A DNA stretch of 64,000 nucleotides from JAIQFL01 sp035295745 (GCA_035295745.1 DATGIL010000009.1:62001-126000), one strand, 5' to 3'. Positions 34,870-43,325 are shown, counted from the first letter of the stretch. Notes: a model not told the origin generated them from the letters alone. A program made the numbers and translations.

Positions 34870-36315
34870 ATGACGGAAACATTTGCAAACTACATCAATG
34901 GCGAGTGGGTAAAGAGCGGAGCAGTTTTTGAAAACCGCAACCCGGCGAATACCGATGAGCTGGTAGGCAATTTCGTCAAGGGCAAGGCGAAGGACGTGGA
35001 GGATGCTGCCGAGGCAGCGGCTGCCGCACTCCCCGGGTGGTCCACGATGACCGGCCCGGCGCGTGGCGCGATTCTGTATCGCGCGGCCGACATCCTGGAT
35101 AAGAAGTTCGAGCAGGTGGCGGCGGACATGACCCGGGAGGAAGGCAAAACCCTGCCCGAGGCCAAGGGCGAGGTCCGGCGCTCTATCAACATCCTGCGTT
35201 ATTTTGCGGGCGAAGGTTCACGCATGCCCGGCATGCTGGTGCCTTCGGAACGCGATCGGGTCCACATGTTCGCGCTGCGCAAACCGATCGGTGTGGTGGG
35301 GTTGATCACTCCGTGGAACTTTCCGAGCGCCATCCCGGCGTGGAAGCTGGCGCCGGCGCTGATCTGCGGGAATACCGTGGTGCTGAAGCCGGCCTCGGCG
35401 GCTCCGCTGAGTGCATGGCGGATCGTGGAAGCACTGCACGAAGCGGGCATTCCCAAAGGCGTGGTCAACTTCGTGGCTGGGTCCGGCGGCGAGTTGGGAC
35501 AGGCGCTGGTGAGCGCGCGCCCGTTGAAGGCAGTGTCGTTTACCGGGTCGTGCGACATCGGGAACTGGTTGCATGGGGAGGCATCCAAGCGGCGGCTGCG
35601 CATTCAACTGGAGATGGGCGGCAAGAATCCGACCATCGTGCTGGGGGATGCGGATTTCAAGTCGGCTGTCGAGAATGTGGTGAACGCCGCGTTCTTTTCA
35701 ACCGGACAGAAGTGCACGGCGACCAGCCGCGCGATCGTGGAAGATTCCATTTACGACCGCTTCGTCGAGGCCGTGGTGGAACGTACGCGCCGCCTCAAAG
35801 TGGGCAACGGCATGGAAGCTGGAATCGATATCGGGCCGTGCGTCGATCAGGCGCAGATGGAGACGGTGCTGCGGTACATCGAGATCGGGCGGGCGGAGGC
35901 CGGCAAGCCACTCTGTGGCGGCAATCGCCTGGCCGAGGGAGCGCTGGCGAAAGGCTATTTCGTGGAGCCCACGGTGTTCGCGAACGTCGAGGAGAAGCAT
36001 ACCATCGCGCAGGAAGAGATCTTCGGGCCGGTGCTCGCGATCATGCGCGCCAAGGACTTCGAGGATGCCATGCGGATTGCGAACAACATTCCGTTCGGCT
36101 TGTCGTCATCGATTCAGACCACCAGTCTGTCGCGCACGTTTGAGTACATCTACCGCGCGGAAGCGGGGCTGTTGACCGTGAATCTGCCGAGCGCGGGCGT
36201 GGAGTATCAGTTGCCGTTCGGGGGCTCTAAGGATTCGAGTTTCGGACCCAAGGAGCAGGGGCCGGCGGCGATGGAGTTCTACAGCGATTACAAGACCGTG
36301 TACCTGAAGTACTGA
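34870..36315 (+). CDS. NAD(P)-dependent aldehyde dehydrogenase, probably alpha-ketoglutaric semialdehyde dehydrogenase
   Basis: 481 residues if started at ATG 34870; a TTG at 34858 overlapping the LemA stop would add four residues. It shows the ALDH landmarks: PWNFPSAIPAWKLAPAL, GGKNPTIV, GQKCTATSR with the catalytic Cys, and FGPVLA. The FAH-family gene follows 12 bases later, and the pair matches the Weimberg-type route where a 2-keto-3-deoxy sugar acid is dehydrated to alpha-ketoglutaric semialdehyde and then oxidised to alpha-ketoglutarate. The general ALDH family is certain; the specific substrate is inferred from that neighbour. Confidence 0.85.
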   Translation: MTETFANYINGEWVKSGAVFENRNPANTDELVGNFVKGKAKDVEDAAEAAAAALPGWSTMTGPARGAILYRAADILDKKFEQVAADMTREEGKTLPEAKGEVRRSINILRYFAGEGSRMPGMLVPSERDRVHMFALRKPIGVVGLITPWNFPSAIPAWKLAPALICGNTVVLKPASAAPLSAWRIVEALHEAGIPKGVVNFVAGSGGELGQALVSARPLKAVSFTGSCDIGNWLHGEASKRRLRIQLEMGGKNPTIVLGDADFKSAVENVVNAAFFSTGQKCTATSRAIVEDSIYDRFVEAVVERTRRLKVGNGMEAGIDIGPCVDQAQMETVLRYIEIGRAEAGKPLCGGNRLAEGALAKGYFVEPTVFANVEEKHTIAQEEIFGPVLAIMRAKDFEDAMRIANNIPFGLSSSIQTTSLSRTFEYIYRAEAGLLTVNLPSAGVEYQLPFGGSKDSSFGPKEQGPAAMEFYSDYKTVYLKY

Positions 36316-36327
36316 ACGGGATTCTCA

Positions 36328-37173
36328 ATGCTTTTAGGACAAATCAAATCGTCGAGCGGCGTGATTGCCGCTTTGTTTGAGAACGGACTGGCCCGGCCGA
36401 TTCCGGGTCACAGTATGCTGGCCCTCATCCGACGGTCGGAAGTGGAGAAGATTCCGCTTTCCAAGCTTGCGGCCGACCTCGCCAGCCGTCATGGCGAAGA
36501 GCAAGCCCCGGTGTTGCCGATCTCTCCGCCCGAAGTGTGGGGCTGCGGGTGTACTTACGAGACCAGCGCTTCCTTCCGTGACGCCGAACACGGCACGCGC
36601 GAGGGCATGTACGCGTACGTTTACCGCGAAGCGCGGCCGGAGATCTTCTTCAAGGGCACGACGCGCGTATGTGTCGCGACGGGGCACACCATCGGAATAC
36701 GCGCCGATTCGAAATTCACGGCACCCGAACCGGAATTGGCAGTCGTGCTGGGCACCGGCGGCGTCATCGCCGGATACACACTGGCCAACGACGTATCGGC
36801 ATGGGACATCGAGCGGGAGAATGCGCTATACCTGCCGCAATCAAAGACGTATGACTGCTGCTGTGCGCTGGGACCTGTGATGATTACGGCGGACGCATTG
36901 CCCGATCCGTACAATCTGGATATGACCTGCACCATCACGCGTGAGGGCAAGGAGATTTTCTGGGGGAGTACCTCCACCTCGCGCCTGCACCGGCGCGTGG
37001 AGAAGCTGGTGGAATATCTCATGCGCTCCAATCACGTGCCATGCGGAACGGTGGTCTTGACGGGCACCGGGATTATTGTTCCGGCCGAAGCGGCTCTCGC
37101 TCCGGGGGATGTCGTCAGCATCAAGGTGGCGGAAATCGGCGAACTCGTCAACGGCACGGTCATAGTGGAATAG
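36328..37173 (+). CDS. FAH-family 2-keto-3-deoxy sugar-acid dehydratase
   Basis: 281 residues. Belongs to the fumarylacetoacetase fold: PEVWGCGCTYETS, REARPEIFFKGT, then metal-ligand pair EPELAVVLG, followed by YTLANDVSAWDIERENALYLPQSK. The N-terminal extension of about 75 residues and the TYETS motif fit 2-keto-3-deoxy-D-arabinonate/xylonate dehydratases rather than true fumarylacetoacetases. It would feed the semialdehyde dehydrogenase encoded upstream. Family firm; exact sugar acid not deducible. Confidence 0.82.
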   Translation: MLLGQIKSSSGVIAALFENGLARPIPGHSMLALIRRSEVEKIPLSKLAADLASRHGEEQAPVLPISPPEVWGCGCTYETSASFRDAEHGTREGMYAYVYREARPEIFFKGTTRVCVATGHTIGIRADSKFTAPEPELAVVLGTGGVIAGYTLANDVSAWDIERENALYLPQSKTYDCCCALGPVMITADALPDPYNLDMTCTITREGKEIFWGSTSTSRLHRRVEKLVEYLMRSNHVPCGTVVLTGTGIIVPAEAALAPGDVVSIKVAEIGELVNGTVIVE

Positions 37174-37177
37174 CACC

Positions 37178-37555
37178 GTGCCTGACGAAAGGCTTGTGCA
37201 ACTGGCGGCGGACCTGTGCATTCCACAGATTCGCCGCCACATCTTTCTTTGCTCCGACCAGACCAAGCCCAAGTGCTGCGACAAAGAAGTCGGGCTCGAA
37301 TCGTGGGACTATCTCAAGCGCCGGATCGCCGAACTGGGGCTCTACGACCGGGTTTATCGGACGAAGGCGAATTGCCTGCGCATTTGCGAGCGTGGCCCGA
37401 TCGCCGTGGTCTATCCGGAAGGCGTCTGGTACCATTCCGCGCGGCCTGAAGTGCTCGAGCGGATCATCCAGGAACATCTGATTGGCGGGCGGGTGGTGGA
37501 GGAGTTCACCTTCGCCAAGTCGGAACAACTACCTGCCCCCGAAACATCTGCCTGA
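37178..37555 (+). CDS. Thioredoxin-like [2Fe-2S] ferredoxin-family protein
   Basis: 125 residues from a GTG at 37178, four bases after the previous stop. Cysteines fit the thioredoxin-like [2Fe-2S] fold (Shethna-type): CSDQTKPKCC near 25-34 and NCLRICERGP near 68-77, then VYPEGVWYH. The short spacing suggests it belongs to the sugar-acid operon, possibly giving electrons to an Fe-S enzyme or maturing one; no dehydratase needing it is in the operon, so the role is unknown. Confidence 0.85.
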   Translation: MPDERLVQLAADLCIPQIRRHIFLCSDQTKPKCCDKEVGLESWDYLKRRIAELGLYDRVYRTKANCLRICERGPIAVVYPEGVWYHSARPEVLERIIQEHLIGGRVVEEFTFAKSEQLPAPETSA

Positions 37556-37726
37556 ACTTCACGCGCACGGCTCGCAATGTTGTCTCGATGTTTGCAGTGG
37601 TTTAGCGTGAGGGAGCGAACTCGTCCCGCCCTTTCCTGGCATCCTGCCGGTCTACTTTTCGGCACTGTGCAGTAGTTGTGCGGCCCTGGTGAAATCTCCG
37701 GAGTGGCCAGCACAACCCCCCGCGGT

Positions 37727-38782
37727 TCACCAGTTCGACTCTTCCTCATGGTCGAACACTCTCGACTGGAGCACCTCCATGGCTGCCACGATGCGTTCGA
37801 CCACATCGTCCGTTTGCGCCTGACCGGCAACCACCGATGCGATCGCGGTCCTTTGCGAATTGAGGTTCTCCTCGATTTCGTGCATCCGCGTGCTCACATA
37901 CTCCTGCTGCACGGTTTCGTTTTCACACAGCACGTCCATCCCGTCTTTCATCGCGGCAATGCGCGTATCAGTCCCTTCGATCTTCTGTTCGATCTGTTCG
38001 ACGTGAGCCCTGATTCGCTGGACGACGGTGTTGTTGCTTTGCTCCATAAGAGCGGTCCGCCCTTGTGCCGCGGCCAGTTCGGATTCCACGTTCGACAGTC
38101 GTGCGCGGAGCCCGCTGATCGTGTCAGCGGATGCCTGCTGCATTTCGATCATGGCCTTCTGGTGCGTCTGGAGAAGCAAAGACATGCGCGCTTCGAGTTG
38201 CTCTGTCTCGGCGCGCAGCGCCGCCATCACCCCCTTCTGCAGGGTTACACCGTCGGCACGGGGTGCGGCGATGGCGAGGATCCTGAGCTCCGTGATGATC
38301 TTTTGCATCCGTTGGCAGCGAATCTCCGGGTCCCTCGCAATGCAGTTGCTGATCAGGTGATCGACGGGGCTTCCCGAGGGCGGCGGAGCGGACAGGGTGA
38401 GCGACTCGACGAGAGCGTCGGCGTCATCTCCGTCGAAGGCGCGGAGGCCGGTCACCATCTCGTATACGATTGCGCCGAACGCGAAGATATCGCTGCGGGC
38501 GTCCGGAGAGTGACCCTGCAGAATTTCCGGGGCGGTGTAGGGTGTGATGGCCGCCGGCTGACTCGGCTCGCCGATCAACTCCAGGCCGGTGGCGGTAATA
38601 GCGATATTCGACGGAGTCAGGTAGCCACAGGTGTGTCCTGAGTCGTGGAACTGACGTAGCGCGTCGGCTAGCATCAGGGAGTAGCGCAACGCTTTCGATA
38701 AAGGAATTGGCCCTTCGGCCAGAAGCTGTCCGAGAGTGACAGTCAACGAATCACTTGTTACATTCACGTCGAGAGCGGTCAT
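37727..38782 (-). CDS. Pseudokinase with C-terminal coiled coil
   Basis: 351 residues from ATG 38782 with GAGG 8 bases upstream; an open frame continues further up but without protein sense. The N-lobe of a kinase is missing. C-lobe landmarks are there but altered: the HRDLKPxN loop reads CGYLTPSN (52-59), so the catalytic Asp and Lys are lost; DFG is replaced by IGE; APE is kept (YTAPEI) as is the SDIFAFGAIVYEMVTG helix. Residues about 190-345 form a long coiled coil (LQKGVMAALRAETEQLEARM, SNVESELAAAQGR and onward). It cannot phosphorylate in the usual way; a scaffold or allosteric partner of another kinase is likely. Confidence 0.85.
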   Translation of the reverse strand: MTALDVNVTSDSLTVTLGQLLAEGPIPLSKALRYSLMLADALRQFHDSGHTCGYLTPSNIAITATGLELIGEPSQPAAITPYTAPEILQGHSPDARSDIFAFGAIVYEMVTGLRAFDGDDADALVESLTLSAPPPSGSPVDHLISNCIARDPEIRCQRMQKIITELRILAIAAPRADGVTLQKGVMAALRAETEQLEARMSLLLQTHQKAMIEMQQASADTISGLRARLSNVESELAAAQGRTALMEQSNNTVVQRIRAHVEQIEQKIEGTDTRIAAMKDGMDVLCENETVQQEYVSTRMHEIEENLNSQRTAIASVVAGQAQTDDVVERIVAAMEVLQSRVFDHEEESNW

Positions 38783-39087
38783 CTTTGATCCTCGCTGAGG
38801 GGTCCGTGGACCCTTCTGAACAGAGTCAAACAGTTTGTATGGAAGGGTACAAGTTATCCAAGGGCCACCAGTCGGGACTATGGGGACTGGCCTGAGTACC
38901 AGCGTTACGTACTGGTTATTGAGGTACCCAATTAACAAATATATCTGGATCTCTGTTTCTGGAAATGGGAGGCGCTACAGCTGTTCTTGAGGGGATTTCC
39001 GACAACGGAAATCTGCTGGAGGACATACGAAACGGCTCATTCCAAGGCTGGAACAGGAGCCAGGAATGATGCCCCCGAAAAGACTCT
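38783..39087. other. Upstream region of the pseudokinase gene, with inverted repeats
   Basis: No gene seen. Two short inverted repeats lie in it: CCAGTC (38868-38873) with GACTGG (38885-38890), and ACCAG (38898-38902) with CTGGT (38912-38916), then an AT-rich patch up to about 38945. They could be regulatory sites for the leftward pseudokinase gene. The small leftward gene at 39088-39324 ends at the right edge. Confidence 0.35.
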
Positions 39088-39324
39088 TCAAGCAGCTCTG
39101 TTGGGGAATTCTACACTTCTAACCGCAAAGGCCAATTCTGCGATCAAGCAAGCCTTCCGTGCGAGCCGGTCCTTCACATCGCTGACCATGTCCTGGAACT
39201 GGGATTCGGCTGCGGCGCGGCGGCCGAGACGTTGCAGTTCGGAGCGGTGGATCTCAGTTGCGTTCTCGCAAATGCCGCTCGATATCCGATTTAACAAGCT
39301 GTCACAACCCCGTCTGATTCTCAT
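39088..39324 (-). CDS. Small helical protein, function unknown
   Basis: 78 residues from ATG 39324, chosen over an upstream Met at 39375 because GGGAGG lies six bases before it. The sequence is charged and amphipathic (LLNRISSGICENATEIHRSELQRLG, DMVSDVKDRLARKACLIAELAF), as expected of two or three helices. No signal peptide. I do not recognise a family. It reads toward the pseudokinase gene, 305 bases upstream of that gene's start. Confidence 0.5.
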   Translation of the reverse strand: MRIRRGCDSLLNRISSGICENATEIHRSELQRLGRRAAAESQFQDMVSDVKDRLARKACLIAELAFAVRSVEFPNRAA

Positions 39325-39640
39325 CTGTCGCCTCCCGGAGCATCCTTTGCTAGAGTCCTGAGTGCCAACCGGCATGAACGCCTTTGTTCTACTGGTTCTA
39401 TTATCAGAACATTGTATGCAAAGCTACAGTTCTGCAAGTGCTACGGAAGTAATGGTACACCCAACGAAACTTCAGGTACCTGATGCTCTCGTCGGTTCGG
39501 CCTCTCACGGGAAATCACGGGCGCGTCGTGGCTCGAAAGCGAGCCGCGTGCCTAGCGAACTGAAGACCTTCTTAAGCACAACTGCTGGAAACTCCATACA
39601 CGTTTGATCGGCCTTTTCAGTTCTTCTCAATAGAGAGGAA
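39325..39640. other. Intergenic region before the ECF sigma operon
   Basis: 316 bases without a gene I can support. It separates the leftward small protein from the rightward ECF sigma operon, so it should hold both promoters, but no convincing -35/-10 pair or operator stands out. AT content is raised around 39380-39480. Confidence 0.3.
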
Positions 39641-40231
39641 ATGAACGGTCTCACATTGCTGGCCAGCGTCACGCCGTTTGATGAACCGCGGGATCGCTCG
39701 GGGGTACTCGATCGGGCCAAAGCGGGCGATCTGGGAGCCTTCGAAGAGCTCATGCGACGTTATGAGCGCATGGTTCTGGTTACGGCGCTGCGCCTGTTGG
39801 GCAGCCTGCCGGATGCGCAGGACGTATCCCAAGAGGTGTTTCTGAAGCTGTATCGGAACCTTGGAAAACTGGAGTCGTCGGGCGCATTTCCAGGGTGGCT
39901 GTACCGGGTCACCGTCAACACTTGTCACGATTGGCGCCGGCGCTGTCCGGCGTCGTTATCGATGGAGGATGCGGGCGAGATCGCGTCGGGGGAGGCCGAC
40001 CCGCAGCAGCAGACCGCGGCAGGGGAACGCAAGCGAGCACTCGAAATGAGTCTGCGCCTGCTCTCCGCAAGGGAGCGGGAGGCCCTGGTGCTGCGGGATT
40101 TGGAGGGGCTTTCGACGGAAGAGGTGGCGCGGGTGCTCGGATCGACGGAAGCGACCGTGCGCTCGCAGATTTCCAAGGCGCGGGTGAAGGTGAAAGGTTT
40201 CGTGGAGCGCTACTTCCGGAGGCGTGTATGA
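39641..40231 (+). CDS. ECF RNA polymerase sigma factor (RpoE-like)
   Basis: 196 residues, AGAGGAA just before the ATG. Region 2: AFEELMRRYERMVLVTALRLLG, DAQDVSQEVFLKLYRNL and FPGWLYRVTVNTCHDWRRR. Region 4: SAREREALVLRDLEGLSTEEVARVLGSTEATVRSQISKARVK. A typical RpoE-type ECF factor. The next gene (anti-sigma) overlaps it by four bases, so the pair is co-translated. The factor should be held inactive by that anti-sigma until a periplasmic or redox signal arrives. Confidence 0.93.
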   Translation: MNGLTLLASVTPFDEPRDRSGVLDRAKAGDLGAFEELMRRYERMVLVTALRLLGSLPDAQDVSQEVFLKLYRNLGKLESSGAFPGWLYRVTVNTCHDWRRRCPASLSMEDAGEIASGEADPQQQTAAGERKRALEMSLRLLSAREREALVLRDLEGLSTEEVARVLGSTEATVRSQISKARVKVKGFVERYFRRRV

Positions 40232-40743
40232 ATTGCAAAGAGTGGGAAGATCGGATCGCTCTCTATGCTGGAAGCGACTTGCCGGCGGCAGCGGGGGCGC
40301 TCGTAGAGCAGCATCTTGAGGAATGTCTCGGATGCCAGCTCTTCGCGAGCGGGCTTCGGGAGGCGCAGGCATTTCTGGCGGAGTGTCACGAAGAGGTTCC
40401 GGACGAGGCGCACTTTGCGGCGGTGCGGGCGCGGGTGGTGGCGAAATTGGAGCGGCAGCGCGTGCCCTGGTGGCAAAGAGGTTGGGGGTATGGCTTCGCG
40501 GCGGTGGCCGCGCTCGTGGTTCTGCTCCTGGCCGGCAAGGTTCCGACCGCGGACGTTCCGTCTCCCCAGGTGGCGATGGCGCATCCGCCCGCGCCTCCTC
40601 TGGTGGCCCCCGTTCGGGCGAAAGTTCCGGAAGCAGGGCGCGCTGCAGCGAAAGGCTTCGCGGGTGAGCCGGTGTTGATTCGCATCGTGTCGAACGACCC
40701 GGACGTGGTGATTTATTGGATTGCCGAAACAAAAGGAGAATAA
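40228..40743 (+). CDS. Membrane anti-sigma factor with zinc-binding ZAS domain
   Basis: 171 residues from the ATG overlapping the sigma stop (ATGA), with GGAGG 6 bases upstream. The N-terminal zf-HC2 region has the H-x3-C-x2-C motif (EQHLEECLGC), followed by a membrane helix (YGFAAVAALVVLLLAGKV) and a short Pro/Ala-rich periplasmic tail. The ZAS module binds the ECF factor and can release it on redox or proteolytic cue. The tail ends YWIAETKGE. Its overlap partner and short length make the call secure. Confidence 0.9.
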   Translation: MNCKEWEDRIALYAGSDLPAAAGALVEQHLEECLGCQLFASGLREAQAFLAECHEEVPDEAHFAAVRARVVAKLERQRVPWWQRGWGYGFAAVAALVVLLLAGKVPTADVPSPQVAMAHPPAPPLVAPVRAKVPEAGRAAAKGFAGEPVLIRIVSNDPDVVIYWIAETKGE

Positions 40744-40744
40744 G

Positions 40745-41467
40745 ATGAAACGACTGTTACTGACCCTGATTTTGGCTGCGGCGCCCATGCTGGCACAGCC
40801 GGCGCAGTCCTTGAACCCCGACGAGAGAGTTCAAAAGCTAGTCACCGTTAAATATATCGACCCGTTGACCGTGCGGCGCTTGCTCACGAACTTCGGTGTA
40901 GAGATCCAGGTGGACGAGCGGGTGAAGGTGGTGGCGCTCACCGGTACGCGAAGCAGAGTCACAACCGCGGAGGACGCCATTCGGCAGCTGGATGTGCCCA
41001 CTGCGGCCCAGAAGGATGTCGAACTCACGGTTTTCTTTGTGATTGGCAGCGACCAGGCGAATCTGATGGGCAATCCGATACCGCAGGATCTGCAGAGCAC
41101 GGTGGCGGCCCTGAAGAGCACTTTTCCGTTCAAGACCTATGTGCTGTTGGATTCGCTGGCGTTGCGGGCCCGCTCCGGCGTGGGCGCTGAGAGCACGGGG
41201 CAGGCGGGCGGCAACCGCCTGACGCAATTCCGTGTTAGCTCCGCGAATATTGAGGGGGACGGAACCATGATCCGGCTGGACCATCTGCACGCCGGTCTGC
41301 GAATTCCGCACCAGTCATCCACGACCAAGAGCGATTTCATCGACACCGGGATTTCTACGGACGTAGTGGATATCAAGGAAGGGCAGAAACTGGTAGTAGG
41401 CCGCAGCAGTCTGGACGGCCCGGAAAAGGCCTTATTTCTGGTATTGATCGCGAAAATCGTTAACTAA
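40745..41467 (+). CDS. Secreted protein with secretin N-domain-like fold
   Basis: 240 residues from ATG 40745, with GGAG upstream, one base after the anti-sigma stop. Signal peptide: MKRLLLTLILAAAPMLAQP. The next part reads like an STN/secretin N-domain: KLVTVKYIDPLTVRRLLTNFGVEIQVD and VVALTGTRSRVTTAEDAIRQLDVP. The secretin pore region itself is missing. Encoded with an ECF/anti-sigma pair, it is a candidate periplasmic regulator or target of that sigma factor. Confidence 0.75.
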   Translation: MKRLLLTLILAAAPMLAQPAQSLNPDERVQKLVTVKYIDPLTVRRLLTNFGVEIQVDERVKVVALTGTRSRVTTAEDAIRQLDVPTAAQKDVELTVFFVIGSDQANLMGNPIPQDLQSTVAALKSTFPFKTYVLLDSLALRARSGVGAESTGQAGGNRLTQFRVSSANIEGDGTMIRLDHLHAGLRIPHQSSTTKSDFIDTGISTDVVDIKEGQKLVVGRSSLDGPEKALFLVLIAKIVN

Positions 41468-41486
41468 AGTAAACTGCAAAAGTCCC

Positions 41487-41500
41487 GTTTCACGTGAAAC
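41487..41500. promoter_or_regulatory. parS-like site (perfect 14-bp core)
   Basis: GTTTCACGTGAAAC is an exact 14-bp match to the core of the ParB centromere site TGTTTCACGTGAAACA; the flanks read C and A. In random DNA of equal base composition, such a match would be expected about 0.0002 times in 64 kb. It lies in the intergenic region after the ECF operon, 11 bases from a second near-match. Confidence 0.85.
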
Positions 41501-41511
41501 AAGTCGACATT

Positions 41512-41525
41512 GCTTCACGTGAAAC
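41512..41525. promoter_or_regulatory. Second parS-like site (one mismatch)
   Basis: GCTTCACGTGAAAC has one substitution against the 14-bp parS core. It follows the perfect site by 11 bases. Pairs of parS sites are common in chromosomal centromeres and usually lie near the replication origin. Confidence 0.7.
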
Positions 41526-41799
41526 CGGATCATTTGATCCTCTCCTCCTATTCTGCCGCGGTCGATTCTGAGTGCGTAACGCTTCCCGAAATCAATGGGT
41601 AAGCAGATGGAGAAGGGAGTGCCCGCGAATCATGTTGTTTCCGCGAACTTATGCATTGGTTGTCGCAAAGGGTGGCTCGAAGCTGATCGAGGGCGAGGCG
41701 GCGTCCCCCACGGTCGCCGGCAGGAATTCGCACCGGGTGCGGGCAGATGACGGAACGATGACGTCAACCGCCAACTTGGCGGTCTATCTGGAGAGACAG

Positions 41800-42220
41800 C
41801 GACGTCGCCGGATCGCTTGCTAACGCGCGGCTCGCTACGAGCCACGACCGTAAGGGAGTGTTTCTTGCCTGAACACGAGGCCGTATCAACGAAACGACGT
41901 CGCCGGATCGCTTGCTGACGCGCGGCTCGCCACGAGCCACGACCATAAGGGAGTGTTTCTTGCCTGCATACGGGGCGGTATCAACGAAACGACGTCGCCA
42001 GATCGCTTGCTAACGCGCGCGGCTCGCTACGAGCCACGACCGTAAGGGAGTGTTTCTTGCCTGAACACGAGGCCGTATCAACGAAACGACGTCGCCGGAT
42101 CGCTTGCTGACGCGCGGCTCGCCACGAGCCACGACCGTAAGGGAGTGTTTCTTGTCTGAATACGGGCGGTATCAACGAAACGACGTCGCCAAATCGCTTG
42201 CTAACGCGCGCGGCTCGTAA
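41800..42220. repeat. Tandem array of ~96-bp repeats (array 1)
   Basis: Four complete units and a partial fifth. The motif GAGCCACGACC occurs at 41839, 41934, 42031 and 42126, giving periods of 95, 97 and 95 bases. Each unit contains CGCTTGCT, CGCGCGGCTCG and CCGTAAGGGAGTGTTTCTTG. The core is the reverse complement of the core of array 2 at 54882-55265 (ACTCCCTCACGGTCGTGGCTCG), so both belong to one dispersed family. No spacer sequence varies in a CRISPR-like fashion. Confidence 0.85.
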
Positions 42221-42273
42221 GGCCCCGGAACGCTTGCTGCGCGTAAGACGATCTATTTTGAGTGAGCTTCCTC

Positions 42274-42518
42274 ATGGCGGCTGATCTAACCGACGGAGTC
42301 ATTTTCCTGCGGCCGCTCTGCCTGGACGGAAGCATCGAAGCCAACCTTGCAGTCCTTTCTAAGCGAGGCAAGGTGAACGTCTCCTACAGTGTCTTTCCGG
42401 TCTGGAGGGGAAAGGGCATCGCTGCTCGGGCCCTCAGAGTCGCTGAAAAGCAAACTTCGCCTTCATCGGCGACTTTGACGAGCCCGAGGGTCGCATGATC
42501 CACTTAATAGGAATCTGA
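42274..42518 (+). pseudogene. Broken GNAT acetyltransferase gene
   Basis: The start reads like RimJ/RimL-type acetyltransferases (MAADLTDGVIFLRPLCLD), jumps straight to NLAVLSKRGKVNVSYSVFPVWRGKGIAARA, the acetyl-CoA-binding block, and then to a C-terminus (RVAEKANFAFIGDFDEPEGRM) found only in another frame. Relative to intact family members, a block of roughly 60-80 residues and a second one before RVAEK are missing, and a one-base loss in the GAAAAGCAAAC run shifts the frame. The gene is dead. It sits right beside the repeat array, where rearrangement would have occurred. Confidence 0.65.
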
Positions 42519-42566
42519 GGTAAAGACTTGACGTTTAATACGCCATGGAGTTCGCGATGAAACCGA

Positions 42567-43307
42567 TTACTTAATCCTCTCGTCCTTTTCGACCTTCCCG
42601 TCGCGAACGTGAATTACCCGATGCGCATGCAAGGCGATATCGTGCTCGTGCGTGACCAGCACAATCGTATTCCCCTGCTGATAGAGCCGTTCGAACAGCG
42701 CCATGATTTCGTTGCCCGTCGCGGTGTCGAGGTTGCCGGTGGGCTCGTCCGCCAGCAGAATGGAGGGATTGTTGACCAACGCCCGCGCAACCGCCACACG
42801 CTGCCTCTGTCCGCCAGATAACTCGTTTGGCTTATGGTACATACGCTGCTCGAGATCGACCTGTTTCATAGCCAGCTTGGCTCTCTCGATGCGCTTGTCG
42901 GAGGCCATTCCGGAATAGATCAGCGGCAGTTCGACATTGTGCAGCGATGTGGCGCGCGGCAGCAGGTTAAAAGTCTGGAATACAAAGCCGATCTCTTTGT
43001 TGCGAATGCGCGCCAGCTCGTCATCGCTCATTTCGCTGACCAGATTGCCGTTGATGTAGTACTGTCCTTTGGTCGGCGTATCCAGGCAGCCGATCAGGTT
43101 CATCAGGGTGGACTTGCCGGAACCGGAAGGACCCATGATCGCGACATACTCGCCGCGTTTGATCTCGATATCGACACCGGAGACGGCGTGAATCTCCTGG
43201 TCGCCCATCACATACGTCTTCCACAGATCGTAGGTGCGGATCACAATCCCGTCGCGCTTGAGTTGCTCGCCGCGCTGAATGAGTTCCTTTTCTGCTACCG
43301 CTGCCAT
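42567..43307 (-). CDS. ABC transporter ATPase (MacB/LolD type)
   Basis: 246 residues. Walker A GPSGSGKST, signature LSGGQRQRVAVARAL, Walker B ILLADEPTGNLD, switch His in THEHD. The N-terminus (YDLWKTYVMGDQEIHAVSG) matches MacB-type ATPases. It starts 18 bases after the MFP gene. The expected permease is not downstream: the region past 42567 holds a pseudogene and repeats. It must work with a permease encoded elsewhere, perhaps an ADOP-type orphan, or the operon has been broken. Confidence 0.93.
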   Translation of the reverse strand: MAAVAEKELIQRGEQLKRDGIVIRTYDLWKTYVMGDQEIHAVSGVDIEIKRGEYVAIMGPSGSGKSTLMNLIGCLDTPTKGQYYINGNLVSEMSDDELARIRNKEIGFVFQTFNLLPRATSLHNVELPLIYSGMASDKRIERAKLAMKQVDLEQRMYHKPNELSGGQRQRVAVARALVNNPSILLADEPTGNLDTATGNEIMALFERLYQQGNTIVLVTHEHDIALHAHRVIHVRDGKVEKDERIK

Positions 43308-43325
43308 TCGGATAACTCTCGTTTC

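Noticed and set aside
39362..39607. A + strand frame of 81 codons before the ECF sigma gene
   Set aside because: No ribosome-binding site, no family resemblance, and AT-rich promoter-like DNA is expected there.
41800..42220. The ~96-bp array as a CRISPR
   Set aside because: Units are repeated almost whole, without short repeats separated by unique spacers, and no cas gene is near.
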